A stretch of DNA of 64,000 nucleotides from Agrostemma githago (GCA_958450325.1 OY288241.1:47071978-47135977); one strand, 5' to 3'. Shown: positions 45,486 through 57,729, numbered from the stretch's first letter. Notes: generated by a model from the letters alone, not told the origin. A program made the numbers and translations.

Positions 45486-47855
45486 CTAGTTGGAAAGCCC
45501 GTGCGATTCATGGACTAATTTTTAATGACGTTGATAATGACATCAAGTTAGTATGCATAATAGTAAAAGAATACTATCCACATACGTGAATGTGTTTCTA
45601 GATAGGTAATATTTGCGGTAAACGTCAAATTAAATTATAGACGTACATTATATTTAGAAAGACTAAGTACACAAGTATATCTTCAACTACATATTCGTAC
45701 TAATATTCATTTATATTTATATGGAATATTTACTTCTTACTCTATATATAAGTTTTGCATTCAATTATCTACGAATTATTATTATTGTTATTATTATTAT
45801 AAATGTAATAACTAATAAATAAAATGATAAATAATATTTACGTATCAATGTAAAGTAAGAGACCCAATTTGACCTACATAATTCAAAAACATATTCTACG
45901 TAGCGTGTATATAGTGATATGAATAATTAAATTTCATGATAGTATAAATAGATGTATTTATTTCTTACAAAATAAATGTATAAATAATAATTGATCTAAT
46001 AGGGGATTAAAATTGCTCATATGATTAAATAAGTACACGTAAGATCGTGCAACACTTTGAGAATTTTTTTATAAACTGTCAAATATAAATCTCTTACATT
46101 ATCTCATTTTCTTAAACAAATAAAAATCTTGAATCATGCTATTAGTAATAAGTTATAATAATTAATTACATTTAATTTTTTTAGAAGATTTTTTAAGTAT
46201 CTTGTACGTAATATAATAATAAGTACACTGATGATGTACATTTTTTTATTCCCAGAATTGTTTTGGTTGATATAATGATATCTAAGGATGAATGATTTCT
46301 TTTATTTATGATATAGAATTTCATCACCTCATCGTAATTTCTCGACGTAGAATAATTTACTTAGAACTCTTCTTATGACTGAAAAGATTTCCGGTTGACG
46401 GATGATCCATTTTATTTATATAATAAAATTTCATCATCTTATTATAATTTCTTGATGTGGGATAATTTTTTCTTCAATTTATAGCTTAAGACTTTAGAGT
46501 TGTTATAAGACCTAAAAGATTTTTCGTTAATGTCTAAAATGAATGATTTCTCTTATTTATGATGTAGTATAAAAAATTCATAAGGTTATCATAATTTTTT
46601 GATATGTGATATTTCAACTTAAATTTATAATTTTAAGAACTTCTTTAGACTCAAAAGATTTCTGATTGATATCTAAATATGATGATTACTTTTCTTTATA
46701 TCATAGAATTTCCTCACCTTGTTATAATTTTTCGATGTGGGATAATTTTTACTTTAATTTATAGTTTTAAAAGCTATTATAAGATTCAAACAAAAAAAAT
46801 TGACATCTAAAAACGAAAAATTTCTCTTATTGATGATGTACAATTTCATCACCTCATCATAATTTTTCGATGTGAGATAATTCTATTTTAACTTTATAGT
46901 CTTAAAATCTCTTTTAGGACTCAAAAAATTGCAGATTGAGATATACGAATGATTACTCTTAATGATATATGAGTAATAAAATTCAATCAACTTATAATTT
47001 TTTGATGTGAAATAATTGTACTTTAATTTATAGTCTTAAGAAGGTTTTTTAGGACTCAGAAGATTTCTTATTGATATCTAAAGATGAATGATTACTTATA
47101 TTTATATAGTAGAATTTCATCACTTCATTATAATTTTTCGATATACGATAATTCTACTTAGTTTATAGTCTTAAAAAAAAAATTTAGAACTCAATTTTTT
47201 TTGATTAATATCTAAATATGAATGAATTTTCTTTTCTATCAACTTACAGTCCTAAGTCTCTTTTATATATATATATATTTTTTGATTTTGACTACATCAC
47301 CTTATTATAATTTTTCGATGTAAAATAAATTTTACTAATTTTATGAAGTACGTAATAAATTCATCACTCTTACGAAGTATGAATTATTGTTATAATATAG
47401 AATTGTTTTTAATCTTGAGATCTTTTTTAATTTTAAGACTCAAAAGATTGTTGGTTGATATTTAAGGACAAATGATAAGTATTATTTATAATATAAAATT
47501 TCAAAACGTTATTATAATTTTTCAATGTGGGATGACTTTACTAATTTTATATGTAATAAATTCATCACTTTTAATTTTTGAGAAAAATAATGTGAAATTT
47601 ATACTATAATGAAAAAGTTTTCTACTACAAATCTAAGCTAAATAATTAATTTTTATGATTTTTCTTACGATAGATTTTTTGTTAAACGAAATTTAAAGAT
47701 TTTTAGATGAAAATTATAAAATATCACATTAATATATTAGACTAAATTATATTATAATAATTAAAAGATTCACTACTTGATTTTTTTTATTATTAATGAT
47801 ACTTTCCTAGTTAAGTTTGATGCAGCGGACCAATAACATCGCTCAAAATGTTCTT

Positions 47856-47918
<63 letters not shown>

Positions 47919-47922
47919 GTGA
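45486..47922 (-). mobile_element. Helitron 2 (same family as Helitron 1)
   Basis: On the minus strand the 3' end is a weak hairpin around CCATG-aatcg-CACGG followed by CTAG (45489-45486), preceded on the plus strand by A (45485). The 5' side matches Helitron 1: a segment with GCGGACCAATAACATCGCTC, a (TA)n tract and then GA followed by T. The exact 5' base is uncertain because TTGATTGATTGATTA offers several GA/T positions (47922, 47926 or 47930). It contains the same tandem unit as Helitron 1 and no Rep/helicase gene. Confidence 0.5.
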
Positions 47923-48420
47923 TTGATTGATTATATCACTTTCTTATAATTTTTCAATGTGATATACTTTTATTACTTTTATGGAGTGCGAAATAAATTC
48001 ATCACTTGTTCTCGAGAAAATAATATGAAATCTGGTTTATAATATAGAATTTCCTCTCGTCATAATTTGATGAATAACTACTCTTATTTATAATAGAGAA
48101 TTTTATCACCTCATCATAAATTTTCGATTTGAGATTTTTTACTTAACTTTTTAATCTTATGAGTTTTTTTAAAGACTCAAATTAAAAGATTGTTGATTGA
48201 TAGAAGTATCTAAGTACAAATGGTTAATATAGAATTTCATCACCCCATCATAATTTTTCGATATGAGATAATTTTTATTTAATTAAGTTTGTAATCTTAG
48301 AAATTTTTGTAAGATTCAAAAGATTGTTGATTAATATATCTATGAACGAATTATTGCTCTTATTTATATAGAATTTTATCAACTCATCATAATACTCGTG
48401 TAGGATTTATTTTTTCCTAC
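46240..48420. repeat. Diverged ~130-bp tandem repeat in and beyond Helitron 2
   Basis: Same unit as 16960-20590 (TTTTTCGATGTGGGATAATT, TATAGTCTTAAGA, GACTCAAAAGATT, GAATGATTACTCTTATTTAT, ATAGAATTTCATCACCTCAT). The main block is 46240-47560. After the non-repeat 5' part of Helitron 2 (47560-47922) more units follow at 47930-48420, so a second, truncated member of the family abuts it. Confidence 0.72.
47860..47914. repeat. (TA)n microsatellite near the Helitron 2 5' end
   Basis: About 27 AT dinucleotides between TTCTTACTTT and TTTTGGTGATTG, in the same place as in Helitron 1. Confidence 0.85.
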
Positions 48421-48472
48421 ACAAATTTCTATTTTTCTTTATTTAAATTAAAAATATATATTAAAACTAAAA

Positions 48473-49150
48473 TATAATTAATAATTATTATTATTTAAAA
48501 AAATTCAAAATTTTAATTTTATATTTTTTGAGGTTAGTTAAATAAATATTAAGACAATTGTCAAACAGAATTGACTAAGCATTTTACGCTATCGCGGTCC
48601 AAATTTTTTTGCCTTATGAGAGGAATCGTGGGTTTATATAGTGATAATTTTTAGAGTCTTAAATGGGGTAGGATTATTTTTTTTATGCAAATACTTATAA
48701 CTTTTATTTAAATAAAGAAAAATCGAGTCTTAGGTGGGGTAGGATTTTATTTTTTCATATACAAATTTTTATATTCTTTATTTAAATTAAAAAATATATT
48801 AAAAAACTTGGACCAATCATATTGCTCGAAAAGTTCCTACTTTATTAATCAATATATTTTCGAGCGATGTGATTGGTCCAAATTTTTTAATATATTTTTT
48901 AAGTTAAATAATTATATAAAAATTTGTATATGAAAAAAAAAATCCTACTCAGCCTAAGACTCGATTAAAAAAAATCAATCTTACTCTATTTAAGACTCAA
49001 AAAATTATCACTATATAAACCCGCGATTATTACCTCATAATAAGGCAACAGTCAGTCAATTCTATTTGATAATTGTTTTAATATTTATTCACCCTCAAAA
49101 AATATAAAATTAAAATTTTGAATTTTTTTAATAATTATTATTAATATATT
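48473..49150. repeat. Large imperfect inverted repeat (~0.68 kb)
   Basis: Left arm about 48473-48828, right arm about 48858-49150, loop about 30 bp. Matching pieces include AGTGATAATTTTTAGAGTCT against AAAAAATTATCACT, TCGAGTCTTAGG against CCTAAGACTCGA, and TTGGACCAATCA...GCTCGAAAA against TTTTCGAGC...TGATTGGTCCAA. The inner ends of both arms carry the Helitron 5'-end segment, facing each other; the right one starts A/TCAATATATTTTCGAGCG at 48849. A transcript would fold into a long hairpin. Confidence 0.78.
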
Positions 49151-49932
49151 TTCTATACTTCTTATCCTTCTTTCTATACTTTATTTACAAGAAATGTTAC
49201 TGAATTCTTACATTTTAAGGCTAGACACTCATTTCTTTACCATTTATATTCATTGTTCACTACATACTAAGGCCCAATATAATTGTTTTACCATTTTTTT
49301 ATCAATTGCTTGATTTATGTGCCAAAGGAAGCGGGGTAATAAATAATAACCGGAGGGAGTACAATTTAGCGTCAACGTGTGTCCATTCTAGGTCGTCTAA
49401 ATTTATGATTCGTAATTATATAACGTTTTGTATCGATTCAATGTTGGGAATATAAACCCCTTTGCATATCGACGTCGTTGTTTGGCTACAAGAGCCTAGG
49501 ACATTTTGACTTAGCATCATTGGACATCCGCGTTAAATGGGAGCAAAACTCGTCACGACACATACTGGATCATTTGCGTGTCGACGTCACTATTTGATTA
49601 TAAAGATATTATGACGCTCCACGTTGTGTCATAGGACATGTGCTCGGGAGCGAGAATAAAATAAACGAAGTAAAATTAAGAAATGAAATGGATTTGAAAA
49701 TGAGAAAAGGGTCGAGCATTTCGTTCGTAATTAGGAGCGCAGTCATGACATGACCAAGGACTGAGGCGTGCGCCATAGCGTGCCCAGATCCTGGAACACA
49801 AAGGGGAAAGCGCTTCGTTCCTAATAAGGAATGTGCCAAACGTGCTCGACATACAGCTCCACGATCATGACATGACCAAAGACAAAGACGCGCGCCAAGT
49901 TGCGCCCTGATCCCGAGACGTGAGGGAATAAA
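49151..49932. other. Gene-less stretch
   Basis: No supported gene. It ends a Stowaway-like half (AACCGGAGGGAGTA at about 49350) without a clear left partner, and has a short direct repeat around CATGACATGACCAA (49744 and 49867). The minus-strand frame 49609-49974 spans that repeat and has no recognisable domain. Confidence 0.4.
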
Positions 49933-50242
49933 TGTAATACCCATATAATTATTGAAAGTCAAACTGGAAATCAAACCGAGTCCAATTTGTTAAACCCTCG
50001 GTAACAATAGTAATGCAACAACAATAATAATATAATAATAATACATGATAATATGTTAATAATCATAAAACAAGGGAGTAGGGTTTACGTATAACACATA
50101 TTAACACCTCCCCCACCTTATTTGCTTCATCCCTATTCAAATCATGCACAAACGGAAGTCGGCAGCCATCTGCCTCCCTTAATTCACGCTCACCATCTCG
50201 TTCACAGCCAACCACATTCAATCAGCCGCACCACCAGCTACC
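49933..50242 (+). other. Possible start of a TGTAATACCC-type LTR
   Basis: TGTAATACCCATATAATTAT at 49933 resembles the first bases of solo LTRs A and B, and the following C-rich exon-like sequence (CTCACCATCTCGTTCACAGC) resembles their 5' part. The copia element lies inside it, and it would continue at 54829, where AG/GTAACCCGTC also recalls those LTRs. No right end is seen before Element 3 begins at 55275. Tentative. Confidence 0.3.
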
Positions 50243-50492
50243 TGTTAAGATATGATCTTCCTGATATCCTACACAATCTCAAGATATGATCATGATCCTT
50301 GACTCAGGATCATATCTCTCCTACATCTTCTAAGTTTGTACAGTAATGATTCACTACCCACAATTAGAGTATATAACGATTGTATGTATCCCTTATATGA
50401 TTGTATGTATCTTTTATATTCTCTTGTAGGTTGTATAAATTCTAACTCTATCAATGAAACATATCATCACAAAATTCAACCTCTTCTTCATA
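50243..50492 (+). repeat. 5' LTR of the copia element
   Basis: 250 bp. Contains a strong dyad (AGATATGATC...GATCATATCT around 50248-50324). A TATA-like AGAGTATATAACG lies at about 50365. The primer-binding site follows with no gap. Confidence 0.9.
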
Positions 50493-50505
50493 TGGTATCA
50501 GAGCC
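50493..50505 (+). other. Primer-binding site, initiator tRNA-Met
   Basis: TGGTATCAGAGCC directly after the 5' LTR; the standard primer site of plant copia elements. Confidence 0.88.
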
Positions 50506-50559
50506 TCGATACCACTAATCATCTTCACATCTCCTGCTACTAACAACCTACAAACAATC

Positions 50560-51444
50560 ATGGCAAACCACTCCATTCCTAACCCTCATTAGCCAACAAA
50601 ACCCCTGATCCACCTCAATGTTTCTACTGTCGACAAACTCACACCAAACAATTACTCACAATGGAGACAGCAACTCACAGCCCTTTTCACAGGCTACTCC
50701 TTACTTGCTTTCATCGATGGTACCAAACCGCCACCTGAAACCACCACCGATGAAGACAAAAAAACCATCCCAAACCCGCTCCACGGAACTTGGTTTCTGC
50801 AAGATCAGATTCTCTTTAGCATTCTCCTAGGTACACTCGAATCCTCACTTCAATCTCTCCTAAACGGAATATCCACCACCCACGAAGCGTGGACCACTCT
50901 GTCCAATACCTTTGCACTCCCATCTCGTGGTCACGTCAAACAACTCAAATACCGTCTCAAATCACTCTCACTCACTGGCACTATTTCCGAGTTCATGACG
51001 AAAGTCAAAGCTATCACTGATGAACTCGCGGGACTTGGGTCACCTATGCACGCCGAGGACATCACCGATGTAGTCCTCGACGGGTTGGACTCTCGGTACC
51101 GTTCGGTCATAGAATCTGTCCAAGCCCGCGACAAACCCATCACTTTCCCGGAACTCCATGAAAAACTTATCAATCGGGAACTCGCAATCCAATTTGAGAA
51201 CACATTTAAACCCTCCAACTCTGCCACTCCAGCCGTGGCCCTTGCCACCCACATTCGACCATACCAACCAAACACGCCTCGGAATTACACTCATCCACCC
51301 ACCCCGAACACCCACACAAACAACACATCGACCCCCTTCAAAGGCCGCTGTCAGTGGTGTAACATCCGCGGCCATGTCCTCTTTTTTTGTAACATATTTA
51401 AGAGACTCCACCCCGATATAGTTGTCCCTCGACCCTCCAGATAA
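50560..51444 (+). pseudogene. gag: copia gag, stop at codon 11
   Basis: ATG at 50560 opens a frame with a TAG at codon 11 (50590-50592); from there it is open to TAA at 51442-51444, about 295 codons in total. It has the copia gag start (LTPNNYSQWRQQLTALF), the UBN2-type core, and a zinc knuckle C-x2-C-x4-H-x4-C (CQWCNIRGHVLFFC). In related elements gag and pol form one frame; here TAA at 51442 and a frame change separate them. Translation could restart only far downstream (ATG 50995), so a working gag is unlikely. Confidence 0.85.
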
Positions 51445-51461
51445 CAGCCGCTCAAGCCAAC

Positions 51462-54400
51462 ATGGCCACCCTAACCTCCACCACCTCCACCAACCCTCCA
51501 TGGCTCCTTGATTCCGGTGCTTCTCATCATGTTACTTCTACCCTTGACAATCTCGCTCTCCACAGCCCCTATGACGGGACAGATGAGATTGTTATTGGGG
51601 ATGGCTTGGGACTCGAGATTGTCCATACCGGTTCAACTACTCTCTCAACTCCATCTCTTTCTCTTCAATTAAATCGAGTCTTTCATGTTCCCTCTATGCA
51701 TAAGAATATTATATCCGTCTCAAAACTCTGTGCCGACAACAATATTTATGTCAATTTCTTACCCACTTCTTTTGTGATACAGGACAACCAAACTAAGAAA
51801 ATACTTCTCACGGGTCAAGGGAAAGACGGTGTTTACTATTGGCCGCACGTGTCTGCTCCTCTGCTACTAGCCGCAAAACTCACAGGGACTGACCTACACC
51901 ACCGTTTTGGTCACCCGGCTCCCGTTGTATTAAATAAAATTCTATCGACATTTAATCTAAATAATAAAACGACCCAACATTGTCCCTCATGCTCTATTTA
52001 CAAAAGTCATAAATTACCATTTACTTTCTCGTCTCTCCAAAGTACCTCCCCTCTCGAAATAATTTTTAGTGACGTTTGGACCTCACCGGTCCACTCATAC
52101 GACAAGTTTAAATACTATATTATATTCGTTGATCACTTTACTAAATACACGTGGCTATACCCCATTAAAAACAAGTCTGACTCACTACATGTCTTCACCA
52201 TTTTTAAAGCTCTCGTTGAAAAAAAAATTTAACCTCAAAATTAAAACTCTTTACTCCAACAATGGGGGCGAATACTACAAACTCGCCCCTCTCCTCGCCA
52301 AGTTTGGCATATCACACCTAACCTCACCCCCCCACACCCCCGAACACAATGGCTATGCAGAACGCAGACATCGGCACATAGTAGAAACCGGTCTTGCCTT
52401 ACTTGACCACGCCTCCATGCCAACCTCGTACTGGAGTCTTGCCTTCCAAACTGCCACTTACCTAATAAACTGTATGCCTACGACAACTCTCAATCACTCA
52501 TCTCCCTGCACGGAGATTTTTTCCCAACCACCAAAATATCGATACCTACATAATTTCGGGTGCCTCTGTTACCCATGGTCGCGACCCTACACCGACCACA
52601 AACTCGACCCCCGATCCATAGCATGTGTCTTTGTAGGATACTCACCCACCCCACATGCCTATCTATGTCTTGATCCTAAAACCAATAGGCTCTATACCTC
52701 TCGACATGTCCGATTCGTCGAAAATGAATACCCATTTAAAAAACACCCCCCACCCACTGTCATCACCCCGCAAGAATGGTTTCTTGCCTCAATACCACCC
52801 CCAACCATAGCCCCTGCTCGCCCTCTCTCAACACCGAACTCACTCCCACCGCTCCAACTCCCTGCCATAACACCACCTACCTCACCCAGCCCTGCTTCCG
52901 CCCCCGCCGTCACACCTGCCGAGACGGCCTCACCAGAACCACAACCACTATCTCCACCGCCCCCTCCACCACCTCACACCCACAACACACGGGCATTACG
53001 AAACTCAATCTCACCGCCCAACTCCAACCCACTGAACCCAGATCACTCAAAACCGCCCTTGCCGACCCGACATGGCATGCTGCCATGACGGTCCAACACA
53101 ATGCCCTCATCTCCAATCACTCGTGGGACCTAGTTCCGCCACACCCCTCGCAAAATATAGTGGGTTGTAAATGGATTTTCCGAACTAAATATAAACCCGA
53201 TGGCACACTCGACAAACACAAAGCTCGATTGGTTGCTAAAGGTTTTCACCAACGAGCCTCTGTCGACTACACCGAAACCTTCAGCCCAGTCATAAAACCT
53301 GCTACCATCCGAATGATTTTGACTCTTGCAGTGACCAGGTCCTGGCCTCTCCGTCAACTAGATATAAACGATGCCTTTCTATAAGGCACCCTCACCGACA
53401 CCGTCCATATGGCCCAACCCCCGGGGTTTGTTGACCCATCCAAACCTAACTATGTATGTCGACTCCGTAAAGCAATCTACGGTCTCAAGCAGGCACCAAG
53501 GGCCTGGTACACCGAACTCAGGAATTACTTGTTAAGTGTCGGTTTTACTAATGCTGTTTCGGACATCTCTCTGTTCTGTTTTCACTCTAATATCACGGTT
53601 TTTGTTTTAGTCTACGTAGATGATATAATTGTTACAGGTTCGGACACCAACGCCGTCAACTCCTTTATTGCTGCTCTCGCCAACAGGTTCTCTCTCAAGG
53701 ATCTCGGTTATCTCTCCTACTTCCTCGGAGTTGAAGTTACTCCCATGAAGTCAGGCTTATTCCTAAATCAAAATCGATATACCCTTGACCTCCTGCAACG
53801 AGCCAACATGCGAAATGCTCACCCTGCTCCGACCCCCCTTGTCCCTGCTGTGACACTTAAACTCCAAGACGAAGATCCAGTCGTAGATGAAACATAATTC
53901 CGTGCCATTGTTGGGTCGCTTCAGTACTTGTCCCTAACACGACCCGACGTGGCCTTCGCGGTGAACAAGCTCTCCCAGTTCATGCACAAGCCCTCCGACT
54001 CTCACTGGAAGGCCCTCAAGCGTGTTCTTCGTTATCTTGTCGGTACTGCCTCTCATGGTCTCCCTGTTTTTCGAGAATCCCCACTTAAGTTACATGCCTT
54101 CTCCGACTTAGACTGGGCCGGGGACAAAAACTACTATCGGTCCACTGGTGCCTACTTGGTCTATTTGGGTCGAAATGCCATCTCATGGAGTTCGAAAAAA
54201 CAAAACACAGTATCCCGCTCTTCTACCGAGGCCGAGTACCGCGCTGTAGCAAATGCAGCAGCGGAACTAACCTGGATAACTAACCTCCTCACAGAATTGC
54301 GTGTCAAGATACCCGAAATACCTCATATTTACTGCGACAACATTGGTGCCACCCAACTAAGTGCCAACCCTGTGTTCCACTCAAAAATGAAACCCGTGGC

Positions 54401-54587
54401 TCTCGACTTTCACTTCATCCGTGAACAAGTCCAATCTAACTCCTTACATGTAATTCCGGTTGCTCAAGATGATCAACTTGCTGACTTACTCACGAAAGCT
54501 CTACCTCGACAACGGTTCACCATGCTACTCTCTAAGATCGGACTATCATCACCGCCGTCCGTCTTACGGGAGGATGTTAAGATATGA
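51462..54587 (+). pseudogene. pol: copia pol (protease, integrase, RT, RNase H) with frameshifts and stops
   Basis: Protease motif WLLDSGASHHVT near the start; GAG-pre-integrase with HRFGHP and CPSC; integrase with Asp in IIFSDVW and Glu in HNGYAERRHR. Lesions: an A-run of nine at 52219-52227 shifts the frame; a one-base loss near 52991-52994 shifts it back; TAA at 53382-53384 falls in DAFL*GTL (a CAA-to-TAA type change); TAA at 53895-53897. RT has the YVDD box (VLVYVDDIIV, ~53613) and RNase H has AFSDLDWAGD and STEAEYRA. The second integrase catalytic Asp is Asn (SNNGGEY, codon 52258-52260). The frame ends with TGA at 54585-54587, ten bases into the 3' LTR. Confidence 0.88.
54565..54575 (+). 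other. Polypurine tract of the copia element
   Basis: TTACGGGAGGA directly before the 3' LTR; the purine run GGGAGGA primes plus-strand synthesis. Confidence 0.65.
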
Positions 54588-54823
54588 TCTTCCTGATATC
54601 CTACACAATCTCAAGATATGATCATGATCCTTGACTCAGGATCATATCTCTCCTACATCTTCTATGTTTGTACAGTAATGATTCACTACCCACAATTAGA
54701 GTATATAACGATTGTATGTATCCCTATATGATTGTATGTATCTTTTATATTCTCTTGTAGGTTGTATAAATTCTAACTCTATCAATGAAACATATCATCA
54801 CAAAATTCAACCTCTTCTTCATA
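54576..54823 (+). repeat. 3' LTR of the copia element
   Basis: 248 bp, matching 50243-50492 except for a few positions (for example TTCTAAGTTTG against TTCTATGTTTG and CCCTTATATG against CCCTATATG). Followed by CTACC. Confidence 0.9.
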
Positions 54824-54828
54824 CTACC

Positions 54829-55274
54829 TACAACACCACCACCATCAATCTTCCCACCGCCACCATCACCATCATGTTGTTAGCTTTTTGCCTGCTTGTC
54901 GTGGCTATAGGTCGTGGTTATTACGTCGTTGTTTTCAAACCGCTCAACCTTCACACAGAGCAAAAGAACCATAGGTAACCCGTCTTTTGTTTTCGTAGCA
55001 TTGTTACCGAATATTAATACCAAAATAGTGGTGGTCGGGGATTGGATTGTCCGGGATATTGTTATTACTGTCGTCTTAGGTTCGTTATTGCTGTCATCGG
55101 GTTGTTGTCCATGGGTTGTTAATCCTGTTACATTATTGTTATTGACAAGGCAGAAGCTGTCGGGTAGTGCTTATGGTTGGCGGGTGTGTTGAGTTGTTAC
55201 GGGGTGTATTGGGTAGAGTTATTAATGTTAGACTGCGTTTGGGGTGTCGTAGTTTGAACTGTGTGAGCAGCAGG
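54829..55274. other. Gene-less stretch between the copia element and Element 3
   Basis: Continuation of the sequence that held the copia element (see 49933). Open frames 54914-55192 and 55167-55436 have no recognisable domain. Confidence 0.4.
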
Positions 55275-57430
55275 TGTGGACGTCCGTCCACACCGCCCAA
55301 CTCCCCGCGCGGGACCGACCCAATTTTGATCGCGGCGCCACCCACGCGGTCCCCTCCCGGACGGGGGCCGGTCCGATCTCGCGTTCGGAGTGATGTGGCG
55401 GACCTCGATTCGGATGATGATTTGGACTTGTACTAGACGGGCGCAGGTGCCCGTGTTTCCGTTGGAATCGATCGAGTCGTGGTTGTTAATGTTTAAAGGC
55501 CAATATCTTTGGTAAGGCGACCTTTTAGTGAACCGAATTCGTTGCCGATTTGTGGAGTCGCCACCGAATCAATTATGGGGACTCGGAAACCGTTCAAGTC
55601 AACTTTGATCCTTACCCGACTCAAAGCCGAGTGGTACGGGACCTAAAGATAAAGACTTGTACTCTTAGTACTCCATGCCTGGAATGACTCTCACTGCCAA
55701 TGGTTTCGGACATCCAGAAACCGTCGACTCTGAGTAAGGGGTGAGGGTATGTATTGGGAAGCCAATGTCCGTTAGACATCGACACCCAATCCCGCCCGCA
55801 TGTAGCGGTCTCTACTAATTAATCGGTGGGCTGATAACTTTGTCCTTTATTGTGGCGGAAGTACGGTAACATCCATTGTTTTAACCCTATGCCTTTTGCT
55901 ATGTCGGTTGTTTAAGGACAAGTAAGTTTTATTGTCGAAGTAGTTGTGTTTACATTCTTTGCATGCGATTTCATGTGACAAGCAGACCATGAAAAGATGC
56001 ACATAGAAGAGTAAGGAGTACTAATATTATACCTATTAGCAAATCAGTTTTAACGTGACAATACGGATATTAGTCGTTCTCGTGGTATACCTTTCCCAGT
56101 ATTCTGCTTAAGATGCGTCGGTTTGGTATTAATAGGGATGCGTCGAACCATGTAAGGTGAGCATCAGGACTAACACGGAACCCGACCATCACTTTGTTCA
56201 GTTTTAGTTTATTTATGTTTTGAATTTCGTGTTAGGTGATTTAGCATGCGATTATAAGGTCATAAAAGCAATAAATCATACGAAAGATGTAAATGCGAAA
56301 TGTAAGTAAATCACGTAGTGATGAGTTGCACCCTCAGAGTATACGCTAAACGGGACACGATGGAAAGATAGTTGAGAACGGATCTCAGAACTACTCGGGT
56401 CTATTTAGAGTGTTTTAGTGTTTATGTTTGAAGTTGGGACGTTACGTATTTTAGTACGTGTTGTGGACCTAGCATCCACATTTGACATTATCGTAGTGCA
56501 TAATAAAAGTACAAGAATGTAAATTTTTGTTTAGATGACAACCTAGTGACGGTTCGACTTCGAAAGGCGGATCCTCCTAGCTTGCATGGTGATTTCGGCA
56601 GAGTTCCGTTATCGTTGGGCCTTCCTGCGGCTAATCCGGAAGAACTCCCTTACTATTTGCTGGTTCTGCGGCTAATCCGGCAGAACTCCGTTACTAGACT
56701 CGGAGTAGCTAGTCGAACACAGGCACCTCGGGATCGAGTGGAGTGTTCGAAGGTGAGAAGTAGCGTCGCTTTCATTTATCGGAACTACGATCGAGTGGAT
56801 CGTTTGCCTCGGGTGTCGGAGTGCGAGCCCTTAGCGAGAAACTCTTAACGAGTGAAGAGGGAAGAGAGAATGTGGTGTGTCGAATGAAGGGGGTGGAGGG
56901 GGGAGGGGTATTTATAGTTGTTTTCGACTCTCGTTACCCGGATGGACGCTTAAGTCCAGGCGCACCAGAACTCAGGCGCCTGGGTTTAGGGGTGTGAAGA
57001 CTGAGGCGCGCTTGGTGAGGCGCTCAGGATTTTGAAGATACGATTTTGATACTTTCCAAAACCGAGAGTTGTACGTATTATACGTGACTTGGAGACTAAG
57101 TTTCCCCCCCCCCTTGACCTTGCGCCGTTGTACCGAGTGGGCCTCGGGTGCGCGTTCCGAGGTTTGCTTGGCACGGTGTTGACTCGGTTCGTATTTCTGG
57201 ACCGACTCGGGATCCCGGTGTCAGATTTGACTCTAATTTGTGTCTATGCGACCGTAATGACACGACTAAGTTTGTCTTGATGTTAATTTAATTTTTTCGA
57301 GTAATTATTTGATCAGTTCTATAGAAAAACTACCTAAAGCATCGTATTCTCGCGTCGCTTGCAGTCCGATCGTCATCGGGTGTTTGCTGGGCACTCCTGC
57401 AGCCACCAGGTCCAAATCTGGGTGTCTACA
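55275..57430 (-). repeat. 3' LTR of Element 3 (2156 bp)
   Basis: Minus-strand LTR, near-identical in layout to the plus-strand solo LTR at 60099-62248. TATA box at 56909-56916. Contains the conserved LTR block (CCTCACCCCTTACTCAGA region, here reversed at about 55690-55790) and the TGGCGACTCC segment (reversed, 55554-55563). Several short frames inside are not genes. Confidence 0.82.
56909..56916 (-). promoter_or_regulatory. TATA box of Element 3 LTR
   Basis: Minus-strand CAACTATAAATACCCCTCC. From this 3' LTR it would drive transcription leftward towards the copia element. Confidence 0.6.
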
Positions 57431-57560
57431 GAAGCCCCCACTTTGACTGAGGCTCGGACAAGGCGAAAGTCAAAGTATAGCCGCCCAGGTCAATCAAGGA
57501 TTACGACCTGGTGGCAGTTCGGTCGGGTCATTTTAAGTCCGTTGGACTACATGTTGAGGC
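57431..57560 (-). other. Purine tract and conserved pre-PPT block of Element 3
   Basis: On the minus strand AAGTGGGGGCTTC (57443-57431) abuts the LTR start. The ~115 bp before it read AATGACCCGACCGAACTGCC, TAATCCTTGATTGACCTGG, GACTTTCGCCTTGTCCGAGC and CCTCAGTCAAAGTGG, matching Elements 1 and 2 in order and spacing. Confidence 0.72.
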
Positions 57561-57729
57561 TCGTCAGCCAAGACTTAGAAATCATACCTGACGTCCTTGC
57601 CTTTGGTCGCTTATCGGGGTCCCGGGTCCGTGCTTGCCATCTCGTTCTATGTTCTTCATGTTCGTGTGTTTTGCCTTTTCGGATGTTCAAGAATCCGCTT
57701 GAGTTTGGATTACCTTTTGAGTGTGTGTG

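Larger units (their letters stand above)
50243..54823 (+). mobile_element. Ty1/copia retrotransposon, probably Ale/Retrofit type
   Basis: Complete structure of 4.58 kb: LTRs of 250 and 248 bp, perfect 5-bp duplication CTACC (50238-50242 and 54824-54828), initiator-tRNA-Met primer-binding site, gag, protease, integrase, RT and RNase H in copia order, purine tract. LTRs start TGTTAAGATA and end CTTCATA. Short LTRs, small size and sequence style suggest the Ale/Retrofit lineage. The LTRs differ at only a few positions, yet the coding region has at least two stops in pol, one in gag, and two frameshifts, so it cannot make its own proteins and was probably mobilised in trans or copied already broken. 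Confidence 0.92.

Noticed and set aside
49300..49362. Stowaway end AACCGGAGGGAGTA
   Set aside because: No matching left inverted repeat with TA flank could be fixed, so it is mentioned only in the spacer description.
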